Below the pieces are notes generated by a model. It saw only the letters and a program-made list of their open reading frames with translations. It was not told the origin of the DNA and made no database searches. From Pseudomonadota bacterium (GTDB taxonomy: Bacteria; Desulfobacterota; Binatia; Binatales; Binataceae): a DNA stretch of 64,000 bases. The translations under genes and the position numbers were made by a program. Below are positions 26,207 through 35,886 of the stretch, piece after piece. The stretch lies in contig JAJPJA010000139.1 of assembly GCA_021324455.1 (NCBI GenBank), forward strand, positions 70,207-134,206, given 5' to 3'. The first letter of the stretch is position 1. Every line of letters begins with the position of its first letter.

Positions 26207-28525
26207 CTAACGCTCTTTGGCGTTCTTCAGCGCCTTGACGATGCGCGGGGGCGACATCGGGCATTCGGTCATGCGCACGCCGATTGCGCGATAGATCGCG
26301 TTGGCGACCGCGGCGGGCGGCGCCACGATCGACACTTCGCCGACGCCGCGGATTCCCAGCGGATGCCCCGGATGCGGGACCTCGACGATGCGCGGCTCGA
26401 TCGCCGGCAGGTCCAGACAGGTCGGCATGCGATAGTCCAGGAAACCGGCGTTGCGCATGATCCCTCTGGCGTCGTACACGTATTCCTCGTTCAGCGCCCA
26501 GCCCAAACCCTGCGACGTGCCGCCCTGCATCTGCCCTTCGACGTAGCTGGGATGAATCGCGCGGCCGGCGTCCTGCGCCACCGTGCAGCGCAGCACCTGC
26601 ACCTTGCCGGTCTCGGGATCGACTTCGACGTCGACCAGCAAGCCGGCAAAGGCGGGGCCCACGCTATGCGGATTGACCGTGGCGCGGCCGATAATCGGGC
26701 CGCCCAGCATCGGCAACCGCATCGCGATATCGCGCAGCGCGGCGGGGCGCTTGCCGTTGTTGCGCGCGATCGCCTTGCCGTCCACCCAGTCCACGTCTTC
26801 GGGCTTGAGCTGCCACATCACGGCGGCGCGCTGCTTGAGTTGGCGCACGGCGTCCTGCGCGGCCTCGTACACCGCCATCCCGGTGGCGAAGGTCACGCGG
26901 CTGCCGCCGGTCACGTCAGTCTGGCCGATTGAATCGGTGTCGGCGACCAGCGGGCGGACGCTGTCGATGCCGACGCCCAGCACTTCCGCCGCAATCATCG
27001 CCATCGACGCGCGCGAGCCGCCGATATCCACCGATCCGGTAACCACGCTGACGCTGCCGTCGCCATGGATATTGACCGTGGCGGAGGACTGATGGCCGGC
27101 GTTGAACCAGAATCCAAACGCGGCGCCGCGCCCGCGATTGGGTCCGGTCAGTTTGGATTTGTAGTGGTCGGAATTCTTGAGCGCCTGGCAGACTTCGATA
27201 AAGCCGATCTTGCCGTACCTGGGTCCGATAACCTGACGCGTGCCTTCCTGCGCGCCGTTCTTGATGCGGAAGTCGATCGGATCCATCCCGCACTTTTCGG
27301 CCAACTCGTCGATCACGCATTCCGAGCCGAACGCGGCGTTGGTGGCGCCGGGCGCGCGATAGGCCGCCGTTTTGGGCCGGTTGACCACCACGTCGAAGCC
27401 GTCGATCAGAAAGTTGGGGATGTCATAGGGCGCGATCACGCACATCGCGCCGGCGCCCACCGGCGACCCCGGAAACGCTCCGGCCTCGAAGGCGAGCCAA
27501 ATCCGGGCCGCGGTGATGCGGCCGTCTTTGGTCGCGCCCATCTTCACCTTGATCCACGACCCCGACGTCGGTCCGGTGGCGCGCAGCACTTCCGCCCGCG
27601 TCATCACCATCTTCACCGGATGCCCGGTCTTCTGCGACAGCAGCAGCGCCACAGGTTCCAGATAGATCGTGGTCTTGCCGCCGAAGCCGCCCCCGATCTC
27701 GGCCGGAACCACGCGGATGTTGCCCTGCGGAATTCCCAGCAGCATCGAACAGAGCATCCGCACCTCGAACGGTCCCTGGGTCGAGCAATACAGCGTCGCG
27801 TGGCCGTCGGCGTTGAATATGCCCAAAGCATTGTGCGGTTCGATGTACCCCTGATGCACCATCTGGGTGTTGAATTCGCGCTCGACGATAAAGTCCGCCG
27901 CCTTGAAGCCGGCGTCGAGGTCGCCGCGCTGGAACTGGAAATGAGCGGCGACGTTGGTCGGCTTGTCGCCCGCGCCCTTGGACGGCGCGATGAACAGCTC
28001 CATCGGGCTGTCGAACGACAGCTGGCCGAATTCCTGATTGCGCAGGTCTTCCAGCACGATCGGCGCGTCCGGCGCCATCGCTTCCTTGACCGTCAGCACA
28101 AACGGCAGCGGCTCGTATTCGACTTCGATCAGCCCGAGCGCCTCTTCCGCGATGTGCGGCGAGGTGGCGGCGACGGCGGCGACCGCGTGTCCGTCGTACA
28201 TGACCTTGTCGCGCGCCAGGATGTTGTGCGAGATGTCGTGCGGATTCATCATCATCTCGCCCATCGACTGGCGCCGTCCGGGCAGATCGACGAGGTCCTT
28301 GCCGGTCACGACCGCCTTGACCCCGGGCAGGCGCAGCGCCTTCTCGACGTTGATCGATTTGATTCGCGCGTGCGGATAAGGACTGCGCAGCACCTTGCCG
28401 TGCAGCATGTCCGGCCAACTGTAATCGGCGCCGTACTTGGCCCGCCCGGTCACCTTGTCGACGCCGTCATGGCGCACGGGCCGGGTTCCGATGACTTTGA
28501 ATTCGTGCTGTTCGGTTGTGCTCAT
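26207..28525 (-). CDS. Xanthine dehydrogenase/aldehyde oxidase family molybdopterin-binding large subunit
   Basis: VIGTRPVRHDGVDKVTGRAKYGADY, EIGGGFGGKTTIYLEPVALLLSQKTGHPVKMVMTR, AAYRAPGATNAAFGSECVIDELAEKCGMDP, RGVGEVSIVAPPAAVANAIYRAIG. Confidence 0.95.
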   Translation of the reverse strand: MSTTEQHEFKVIGTRPVRHDGVDKVTGRAKYGADYSWPDMLHGKVLRSPYPHARIKSINVEKALRLPGVKAVVTGKDLVDLPGRRQSMGEMMMNPHDISHNILARDKVMYDGHAVAAVAATSPHIAEEALGLIEVEYEPLPFVLTVKEAMAPDAPIVLEDLRNQEFGQLSFDSPMELFIAPSKGAGDKPTNVAAHFQFQRGDLDAGFKAADFIVEREFNTQMVHQGYIEPHNALGIFNADGHATLYCSTQGPFEVRMLCSMLLGIPQGNIRVVPAEIGGGFGGKTTIYLEPVALLLSQKTGHPVKMVMTRAEVLRATGPTSGSWIKVKMGATKDGRITAARIWLAFEAGAFPGSPVGAGAMCVIAPYDIPNFLIDGFDVVVNRPKTAAYRAPGATNAAFGSECVIDELAEKCGMDPIDFRIKNGAQEGTRQVIGPRYGKIGFIEVCQALKNSDHYKSKLTGPNRGRGAAFGFWFNAGHQSSATVNIHGDGSVSVVTGSVDIGGSRASMAMIAAEVLGVGIDSVRPLVADTDSIGQTDVTGGSRVTFATGMAVYEAAQDAVRQLKQRAAVMWQLKPEDVDWVDGKAIARNNGKRPAALRDIAMRLPMLGGPIIGRATVNPHSVGPAFAGLLVDVEVDPETGKVQVLRCTVAQDAGRAIHPSYVEGQMQGGTSQGLGWALNEEYVYDARGIMRNAGFLDYRMPTCLDLPAIEPRIVEVPHPGHPLGIRGVGEVSIVAPPAAVANAIYRAIGVRMTECPMSPPRIVKALKNAKER

Positions 28526-28571
28526 GGCTGCTCCCTGCGCGCTCGGATGTTGATTTGGATTATAAACGCCT

Positions 28572-30680
28572 TCAGGCGCCCACGTTCAAGACGATATTGC
28601 CGTAATCGTCCACGTGGCTGGTCTGGCCCGGACGCACCGGCATCGTCGTGTGCGGCAACTCGATGATCGCGGGTCCCGTAACTTCGGCGCCGGGGCCCAG
28701 CCGCCCGCCGTCAAGCACCGGCGTATCGACAAAGCCCTCGGCCTCCCACCAGTACACGCGCCGGCGCCTGACGATCGGTGCGGCGCCGCGGCCGTTGTCT
28801 GAATTGGCGGGCAGCTTGACCGGGTTGACTTCAGGCAGGCGGCCCACCGCGCGCAACCGCAGCTTCATCAGCTCGACTCCGGCTTCGCGAAAGCCCGCGC
28901 CCTGGCCGTAGCGCCGGGCGTAGGTGGATTCGAAGGTATCGACCAGCGCATCGACTTCATCGGGCGCGAAGCCCGCCGCCGGATAAGGAATCTCGAGCGA
29001 AGAGATCTGCGCTCCGTATTTGAGGCTGACGAAGCGCTCGAAATGCATACTGGATCGCGCAAAGCCTTCGCCCGCAAGCTGAAGCGCCGCGCGCTCTTCC
29101 ATCTCATTGAAGATGGCATTGAGCGCGCGCGCGTCCAGCGGCTCGCGCATGAATTCGTTGCGGTCATACACATGCACCACGCCGCCCAGATAGGTACCGA
29201 GCGCCGACCACACGGCGGCGCAATTGCCCAGCGGCACCACCACCTGCCCGACGCCCAGTTCGCGCGCGTATGCACCGGCATGCGTCGGACCGCCGCCGCC
29301 GAAAGCAAACACCACGAACTCGCGCGGGTCATAGCCGCGAAACAGGGTCATGCGGCGGATTTCCCCGGCCATCATGTTGTCCACGATCTGACAGATGCCG
29401 GCCGCCGTTTCCTCCAGTCCCAATCCCAGGCTTGCGGCCAGACGCCCGATGCCCTGGCGCGCAAGGTCGGCGCGCAGCTTGCGCTTGCCGCCCAAAAAGT
29501 AGTCCGGGTCGAGGATTCCCAGCACCAGGTTGGCGTCGGTGACGGTGGGCTCGGCGCCGCCCTGCCCATAGCACATCGGTCCGGGCTCGGCACCGGCGCT
29601 GCGCGGCCCCACGCGCATCGCACCCGAGGCCGGATCGATGTACGCGATACTGCCGCCGCCCGCTCCGATCGACACCACGTCGACCATCGAGACCGCCATT
29701 TCATAGCGGCCCAGCACCGTCGCGCTGCGGGTAAGCGGCGCGCCCTGATGAACGATGCCCACGTCGAACGTCGTCCCGCCCATGTCGGTGGTGATGATGT
29801 TCGGATAGCCCATGCGCGGACCAAGGATGCTGGACGCGCCGACGCCGCTGACCGGACCCGAGTCGATCGTATAGAGCGGCACCGCTTCCGCCTGCTCGCC
29901 CGGCACGCATCCGCCGACGCATTGGGCGAACAGGAAGCGGCCCTTGTAACCGGCCTCCGCCGCCTGCCGCTCCAGCCCGGAGACGTAGCGCTTCATCAAC
30001 GGACCGATACAGGCGTTGAACACGGCGGCGACCGCGCGCGGATATTCCCCGACCATCGGGGAGACTTCGTGCGAGCAACTGACAAAGAGGTCCGGCGCGG
30101 CTCGGCGGGCGATCGCGGCCAGCGCTTTTTCGTGCGCGGGATTCATCGGCGACCACAACAGGCAGATGGCCAAAGCTTCGATTCCTTTGGATAACAGGCG
30201 CCGCAGGGCCGCCTCGGCGCGAGCCTCATCCAGCGCGACCACGGTGTTGCCCTTGCAGTCCACGCGCTCAATTACTTCCTCGATACAATCAGGCGCGACC
30301 AGCGGCTCGGGCTTATGCGCGCCGGGTATATAGAGCAGTTCGTCGATCGAAAGCCCCTTGGTACGTCCGCCGCCGCGCATGATGGAAAGCGCCTCGCCGT
30401 GGCCCACGGTGGTCAGCAATCCGACCCGGGCGCCGCGCCTGGTCACGATTGCGTTGGTCCCCACCGTGGTGCCGTTGACCAGGGTCACGGTGTCAGCCAG
30501 CAGCCGGCCCACGTCCAGCCCGGCCGCGGATGCCGCCGCTTCGAGCGCCTTGAAGAAACCCTGAGCGGGATTTTGCGGAGTAGTCGGCGCCTTGCCGGTG
30601 ATGAAGCGGCCGGCCCGACCGTCGAACACCGCGCAATCGGTAAACGTGCCGCCGATATCCACTCCGACCATGTAGCTCAT
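28572..30680 (-). CDS. Hydantoinase/oxoprolinase family protein (HyuA-like)
   Basis: MVGVDIGGTFTDCAVFDGRAGRFITGKAPTTPQNPAQGFFKAL, LVNGTTVGTNAIVTRRGARVGLLTTVGHGEALSI, TTDMGGTTFDVGIVHQG, FAFGGGGPTHAGAYARELG. Confidence 0.95.
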   Translation of the reverse strand: MSYMVGVDIGGTFTDCAVFDGRAGRFITGKAPTTPQNPAQGFFKALEAAASAAGLDVGRLLADTVTLVNGTTVGTNAIVTRRGARVGLLTTVGHGEALSIMRGGGRTKGLSIDELLYIPGAHKPEPLVAPDCIEEVIERVDCKGNTVVALDEARAEAALRRLLSKGIEALAICLLWSPMNPAHEKALAAIARRAAPDLFVSCSHEVSPMVGEYPRAVAAVFNACIGPLMKRYVSGLERQAAEAGYKGRFLFAQCVGGCVPGEQAEAVPLYTIDSGPVSGVGASSILGPRMGYPNIITTDMGGTTFDVGIVHQGAPLTRSATVLGRYEMAVSMVDVVSIGAGGGSIAYIDPASGAMRVGPRSAGAEPGPMCYGQGGAEPTVTDANLVLGILDPDYFLGGKRKLRADLARQGIGRLAASLGLGLEETAAGICQIVDNMMAGEIRRMTLFRGYDPREFVVFAFGGGGPTHAGAYARELGVGQVVVPLGNCAAVWSALGTYLGGVVHVYDRNEFMREPLDARALNAIFNEMEERAALQLAGEGFARSSMHFERFVSLKYGAQISSLEIPYPAAGFAPDEVDALVDTFESTYARRYGQGAGFREAGVELMKLRLRAVGRLPEVNPVKLPANSDNGRGAAPIVRRRRVYWWEAEGFVDTPVLDGGRLGPGAEVTGPAIIELPHTTMPVRPGQTSHVDDYGNIVLNVGA

Positions 30681-30778
30681 AGAGTTGCCGCTCCCGTCTT
30701 CCGCTCAGCTTGTGATGCGCCGCCTGCGATCGTAGGCTGCCCGAAAAAGCGTAAGCCGCCGAACGGAGAGAATCCACC

Positions 30779-31897
30779 ATGGCCGAAATTCCCAAAACCT
30801 GCAAAGCCGCCGTGCTCAACCGCCTTAAGCAACCGATCAGTATCGAAGAGGTCAAGGTGCCGCAGGAACTGGAACCCGGAGCGATGCTGGTGCGGACCGA
30901 CGTGGCGTCGCTGTGCGGCTCCGATATCCACATGTGGGACGGCACCATCATGCTCCCGATCGAACCCTTTCTGCCGATCATTCCGGGCCATGAGATGATG
31001 GGTACGATTGTCGATCCGGGCACGGTCAGCTGCGACGCGGTGGGCCAGCCGCTGCGCGAGGGCGACCGCATCGTGTGGAGTCCGGCCACGTGCGGTCAAT
31101 GCTTCTGGTGCCGCGTCACGAAACAGGAGTCGCTGTGCCCCAACCGGCGCAACTATAACTTCGCCTCCTGCCGCAATTATCCTTACCTGCTCGGCGGTCT
31201 GTCGCAGTACTGCTACGTTTATCCGACTTCGGGCAAAATCAGGATTCCCGACGAAGTCAAGAGCGAATGGGCCTCGGCGGCGTCATGCGCGCTGCGCACC
31301 GTGGTGCATGCGTTCGAAAAGCTCGGCGCGGTGCACGATTGCGACACCGTCGTGGTGCAGGGCGCGGGACCGGTGGGTTTGTTCGCGGTCGCGATGGCGT
31401 CGAAGGCCGGCGCCAGCCGCATCATCAATATCGGAGCGCCGCAGGTCAGGCTGGAGATTGCGCGGCGATGGGGCGCCAATCACGTTATTTCGGTGGACAA
31501 GGCCGACGCCAGACAGCGGCAGGATCAGGTGATGACGCTGACCGGCGGGCGCGGCGCCGATATCGTGATCGAAGCGTCGGGCGCCAAAACCGCTTTCCGC
31601 GAGGGAATCGACATGGTGCGCCGCGGCGGACGCTACCTGGTAATCGGCCAGACCAACATGGACGAGGTCTCGATCGCGCCCAGCGCAATCGTCGGCCGCG
31701 AGATGACCGTGTTCGGATCGCTGTCGGCGGAAACCACGGATTACTACAAGGCGATGGAATTTCTGCGCAACAATCGCGACCGCTTCGACTTCGACGCGAT
31801 GGTCGGTTCGCGCTATCCGCTGTCCAAAGTGAATGAAGCATACGAGGCGATGCGCACCTTCAGCGTCATCAAGCCGGTCATCCTGCCGTATGGCTGA
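30779..31897 (+). CDS. Zinc-dependent alcohol dehydrogenase family protein
   Basis: ASLCGSDIHMWDG, IPGHEMMGTIVDPG, structural Zn CGQCFWCRVTKQESLC, VVVQGAGPVGLFAVAMASKAGA. Confidence 0.93.
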   Translation: MAEIPKTCKAAVLNRLKQPISIEEVKVPQELEPGAMLVRTDVASLCGSDIHMWDGTIMLPIEPFLPIIPGHEMMGTIVDPGTVSCDAVGQPLREGDRIVWSPATCGQCFWCRVTKQESLCPNRRNYNFASCRNYPYLLGGLSQYCYVYPTSGKIRIPDEVKSEWASAASCALRTVVHAFEKLGAVHDCDTVVVQGAGPVGLFAVAMASKAGASRIINIGAPQVRLEIARRWGANHVISVDKADARQRQDQVMTLTGGRGADIVIEASGAKTAFREGIDMVRRGGRYLVIGQTNMDEVSIAPSAIVGREMTVFGSLSAETTDYYKAMEFLRNNRDRFDFDAMVGSRYPLSKVNEAYEAMRTFSVIKPVILPYG

Positions 31898-31981
31898 AGG
31901 CGCGCGTCCGCGCGGCTTGTGATCGCGCCATTTTTGCGCCAACCTTCCCTCTCCGGCATCGCGCGATAAGGGAGAATCATC

Positions 31982-33163
31982 ATGGCTTACGGCGACACGC
32001 CCTACGATGAGCGGCTCAAACGGGCATGGGAAGAGTTCTGCGACAAGCTCAAGAGCGCGCAGAGCCTGATCTTCAACGACACCCTGGGTGCGACGCCGCT
32101 GGATCGCGCCACCGGTTTCCAGTACCTGTCGCGCTACATCTCCAAGGCGCTGAATGAGAAGTTCGAGTTCAACGATCCGCTCTATCCGCAGTTGTGGCAG
32201 TTGCAGACGCCGACCAACAAATCCTTCGGCGACAATCCCGACTGCACTTACCTGGTGACCTGGCTGGACGGCGCGCACGATTACCGCATCGTCGGCAACC
32301 GCGGCACCGTATCGTGGGTGTCCTTCCTGGTCAACGGCGCCGAGTTCACTGTCACCAACTCCGCCATCAGCAACAGTCAGCTCATAACGGAATGGGACGG
32401 AAGCTTTCAGATCAATGTCAGCGCGCAGCGGCATCCGGGAAACTGGCTCAAACTGGGCCCCGGCCCCAACTTCCTGTTCATCCGGCAGTTCTTCGGCGAA
32501 TGGGATACCGAAGAGCCGATGTGGATCCGGGTCGAGCGCGTCGGCGCGGCCGAACCGCCGCCCCCGCTTACGCCCGAGCGCCTGATAAAAGGGCTGCGCG
32601 ACGCGGGCGACTGGTTCATCTCGGATTCAAAGCGGTGGGTTGACTGGGTGGAGTTCTACGCCGACAAACCCAATCAGTGGGTGTCGGGAATGCCGGCGTG
32701 GGCGGGCGACGGACAGAGCCAATCGCTGGGGCGGCAGCTGCAGTTCTGCTACTGGAAGATTCAACCCGATGAAGCGCTGATCTTCGAAGTCAAGCCGCCG
32801 CGATGCGCTTACTGGAATTTCGAACTGGCTAATCGATGGTTCAATTCGACTGACTACAGATACCGGTTCTCGTCCCTGAATGGAAAGCAGGCGGTTTACG
32901 AAGACGACGGCTGGGTGCGAATCGCGGTATCGCACGTCGACCCCGGCATTCCGAACTGGCTCGACGTGGGCGGGCATTGCGTGGGCATGGTCAATCAGCG
33001 CTGGGTCGAGGCGGAAGACCATCCGGTGCCGACGGCCAAACTGGTCAAGGTCGCGGATCTGCCGGGATTGCTGCCCTCAAACGCGCGCCGCGTAACACCC
33101 GAGCAGCGCCGGGAACAGTTGCGCCGGCGCAAAATCGGAGTCGATCGCCGCTTCCCGGTATAG
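31982..33163 (+). CDS. DUF1214-like protein
   Basis: FLVNGAEFTVTNSAISNSQLITEWDGSFQINVSAQRHPGNWLKLGPGPNFLFIRQFFGEWDTEEPMWIRVERVG; resembles DUF1214 proteins by recall. Confidence 0.6.
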   Translation: MAYGDTPYDERLKRAWEEFCDKLKSAQSLIFNDTLGATPLDRATGFQYLSRYISKALNEKFEFNDPLYPQLWQLQTPTNKSFGDNPDCTYLVTWLDGAHDYRIVGNRGTVSWVSFLVNGAEFTVTNSAISNSQLITEWDGSFQINVSAQRHPGNWLKLGPGPNFLFIRQFFGEWDTEEPMWIRVERVGAAEPPPPLTPERLIKGLRDAGDWFISDSKRWVDWVEFYADKPNQWVSGMPAWAGDGQSQSLGRQLQFCYWKIQPDEALIFEVKPPRCAYWNFELANRWFNSTDYRYRFSSLNGKQAVYEDDGWVRIAVSHVDPGIPNWLDVGGHCVGMVNQRWVEAEDHPVPTAKLVKVADLPGLLPSNARRVTPEQRREQLRRRKIGVDRRFPV

Positions 33164-33193
33164 CGACTGTCGTCCATCCAGGGCGAGGAAGTC

Positions 33194-34057
33194 TCACGCG
33201 CGCATTCGCCGCGCCAGTGACGCGACTTCGCGCCGCATCTCGCTTTCCGCCAGCCAAATCCTTCCGCCGTGGCCGGGCAGCACCCACTCGAAGCGCTCCT
33301 CGACCAGCCGCCGCATCGACGCGATCTGATCTTCCCACGAATCCCAACAGGCCCATCGCGAGGCGCCCAGCCTGCGCTCATCGGCGCGCCACCAGACGTG
33401 GTCGCCGGTGAACAGGTAGCGATCCCGGAACAGCAGCACGCAATGCCCGGGCGAATGGCCCGGAGTCGGGATTACCTTGAATTCGGGCGCGATCCGCACC
33501 GGCGCGTCGCCGTCGATCACGATCTCGGCCCCGGGCTGCGCGTCCAAATCGCGCCGATGGATGATGCGGCGGGCGCCGAACCGATGCGCGAACTCGGCCG
33601 CCTGCGCCACGTCGTCGCGATGGGTCAGGAAGATGTATCTGATTGCGCCCATCTGCTCGAAATGCCGCAGCAGATGACTCACCGTCCGGGGCGAATCGAC
33701 CAGCCAATTGCCGGCCGGATGCCGGATGAAGTAGCTGCTCGCGCCGTAGCTGCCGGGCGCAGCGAAACCGCAGTAATACACCGGCCCCTCGATTTGGATC
33801 GGGAAGTCGGCCATCACCGATTTCACATCGGCGCGATTGCGCGTGCCGATCGATCCGACCGGGCAGGCCAGCAGCGCGCGCGCCGCGGCACGGACATCCG
33901 CGCCGCTTTGCGGCTGCGCGCGCACGTAGGAGTATTGCGCGGCTTGGGCAAACACCGCGGGCGCCAACTGCCGGCAGGTGTCGCAGTCGATACAGGTCGA
34001 ATCGACGAAGAACTCGCCCGCGGCGTTCTCAGGGACACTTTTCCTGACGTCCGCCAT
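33194..34057 (-). CDS. Ferredoxin-domain / metallo-beta-lactamase-fold fusion hydrolase
   Basis: N-term CIDCDTCRQLAPAVF...ACPVGSI ([4Fe-4S] motif) then MBL: YIFLTHRDDVAQAAEFAHRFGARRIIHRRD, VIPTPGHSPGHCVLLFRDRYLFTGDHVWW, WVLPGHGGRIW; start MADVRK preferred. Confidence 0.85.
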   Translation of the reverse strand: MADVRKSVPENAAGEFFVDSTCIDCDTCRQLAPAVFAQAAQYSYVRAQPQSGADVRAAARALLACPVGSIGTRNRADVKSVMADFPIQIEGPVYYCGFAAPGSYGASSYFIRHPAGNWLVDSPRTVSHLLRHFEQMGAIRYIFLTHRDDVAQAAEFAHRFGARRIIHRRDLDAQPGAEIVIDGDAPVRIAPEFKVIPTPGHSPGHCVLLFRDRYLFTGDHVWWRADERRLGASRWACWDSWEDQIASMRRLVEERFEWVLPGHGGRIWLAESEMRREVASLARRMRA

Positions 34058-34177
34058 GATTCCATCATGCCACAAATCGCGTGCAGGCGCTTTCAGCCGC
34101 AAACCGGACCCGCGGTCGTTGACAGGCGGCATCAAACCGGATTAGCAAGCGGGGGATGCTCGCGCAGGAGGAAAGTC

Positions 34178-34858
34178 ATGGCCGATCCAGCCAACGTACC
34201 CTCGCAAATTATCCCGGCGGCTCAGCGCGAATGGGAAACGATCTCGCCCACGGTGAAAATGAAGAAGCTGTGGTCCGACTCCGCCGCCAAACGGCGCGTC
34301 CAGATAACCCGCTTCGAACCCGGTGCGACCCTCCCGATGCATCGCCATGTCGGCGACGAACTGCTCTATGTAATCGAAGGCGCGATCTCGGACGACTTCG
34401 GCACGACCACGGCCGGCAACGTCAGCTACCGGCCCAACGGATGCGTTCATACGGTAACCTGCCGCAACGGCGCGACGATCCTGGCCATGGTCAGCGGAAG
34501 CAGCGAACCGGCGGCGGAGATCGGCAACGCACCGCGCTCGCAGAATTTCATCCTCAGCGACATCGCATGGGTCGAAGCGATGCCCGGGATGCGCCACAAA
34601 CCGATCTGGCGCGATCAGGCCACCAATCGGCTCGTGATGCTGGGGCGGTTCGAGGCGGGAGCAACCATCCCGCTCCATCGGCATCTGGGCGACGAGCTGA
34701 TTTTCGTGATCGAAGGCAGCAGTATCGACGAATCAGGCGAAGTCGCGGTGGGCGACGCCAACTACCGGCCCAACGGCTGCACCCATACGGTGTGGACCAA
34801 AACCGGCGGCACGTTTCTGGCCTTTGTCAGCGGCGGCGTCGAGATGGTGAAGAGCTGA
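34178..34858 (+). CDS. Bicupin domain protein (ChrR-like cupins)
   Basis: Two repeats: RFEPGATLPMHRHVGDELLYVIEGAISDDFG...NVSYRPNGCVHTV and RFEAGATIPLHRHLGDELIFVIEGSSIDESG...NYRPNGCTHTV; RBS GGAGG upstream. Confidence 0.88.
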   Translation: MADPANVPSQIIPAAQREWETISPTVKMKKLWSDSAAKRRVQITRFEPGATLPMHRHVGDELLYVIEGAISDDFGTTTAGNVSYRPNGCVHTVTCRNGATILAMVSGSSEPAAEIGNAPRSQNFILSDIAWVEAMPGMRHKPIWRDQATNRLVMLGRFEAGATIPLHRHLGDELIFVIEGSSIDESGEVAVGDANYRPNGCTHTVWTKTGGTFLAFVSGGVEMVKS

Positions 34859-34860
34859 GG

Positions 34861-35682
34861 CTACCAGTTGCGCTCCAAAAACCCGCGCACGATTCGTATC
34901 ACTGCATCGGTGCTGTCCAGAATGATCTGATGGTCCGCGCCGGATATTTCGACGAACGCGCCGCGCGCTGATGCCGCCGCGAGCTGCTCCAACTCTTCGC
35001 GCCGGTTCATCGTGCTCTGTCCTGCCCTGACTACCAGCACGGGACACGAAACCCGGCGCATCCATTGGATGCCGTCGAATGCGTGCAGGCGGCGCCCGGT
35101 ATTCCGATCAAGTTTATTGATCCATTCGCCGCCCGGCAGTTGGCGGAATGAATGCCGCGACAGATGATCGACCATGGCGGGCGGCGCGCCGGCGGTGGGC
35201 GGCGTCAAGCGAAATGACTTGCGAGCCTCTTCCAGAGAGGAAAAGGTTCGCGGCGGCCGCGGCGCCCGATTGCGCATCCGCTCGACCATCTCAAGGTCAT
35301 AAACCGGTCTGGTCTCCAGCAGCACCATACCGCGAACGTTGTGCGGATAATGCGCCGCGTACATGATGCACGGCAGTCCGCCGCCGGAATGCGCGACCAA
35401 AAACGCAGCGCCCAATCCCCGCTTGGCAATTACGGCGTGCATGTCGGCCATGTAATCCTCGATTTCGTAACGTCCGGATTGCGCCCATTGGCTGTCGCCG
35501 TGCCCGCGCCGGTCCAGCGCGACAACATGATAACGGTCGGTGAGCGCGGGCGCGGTGAAATCCCACCATCGCGAATGCGCCGCCGCCCCATGCATCAGCA
35601 GCACCGGCGCCCCGCCTTCACCGCCATAATCGATACAACTGAGCTCCAACCCCTCCGGTCCGGGAAACTTGAGGAAATGCAT
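34861..35682 (-). CDS. Alpha/beta fold hydrolase
   Basis: VLLMHGAAAHSRWWDFTAPALTDRYHVVALDRRGHGDSQWAQSGRYEIEDYMADMHAVI...FLVAHSGGGLPCIMYAAHYP. Confidence 0.93.
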   Translation of the reverse strand: MHFLKFPGPEGLELSCIDYGGEGGAPVLLMHGAAAHSRWWDFTAPALTDRYHVVALDRRGHGDSQWAQSGRYEIEDYMADMHAVIAKRGLGAAFLVAHSGGGLPCIMYAAHYPHNVRGMVLLETRPVYDLEMVERMRNRAPRPPRTFSSLEEARKSFRLTPPTAGAPPAMVDHLSRHSFRQLPGGEWINKLDRNTGRRLHAFDGIQWMRRVSCPVLVVRAGQSTMNRREELEQLAAASARGAFVEISGADHQIILDSTDAVIRIVRGFLERNW

Positions 35683-35886
35683 TATGACGAAGAGGCGTAA
35701 ATGATGGGCCGCAGCGATTCAAGCACTGCTTACAAATTTCGAGGCCCGCGGTTGGCCGCGATTACCGGCCCGGTGTTTGACAACGAGCCCCGCAGCGCGG
35801 CCAACGCCGCCCCGAGGGCGCATGCATCCCGCAAGCCCGCCTCTCAGCGTCGCTGGCGTTCCGGTGACAGCGGGAGGGCGAGTTTT

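Noticed and set aside
27065-28666. 533-aa plus-strand ORF
   Set aside because: Antisense to the Mo-hydroxylase large subunit; low-complexity His/Arg/Asp composition.
33269-34858. 529-aa plus-strand ORF
   Set aside because: Only the C-terminal part (34178..34858) is a real bicupin; the N-terminal part is antisense to the MBL gene.
22036-35682. Genomic island integrated at tRNA-Ser
   Set aside because: No integrase nearby and no duplicate of the tRNA 3' end noticed; a direct-repeat search would be needed.
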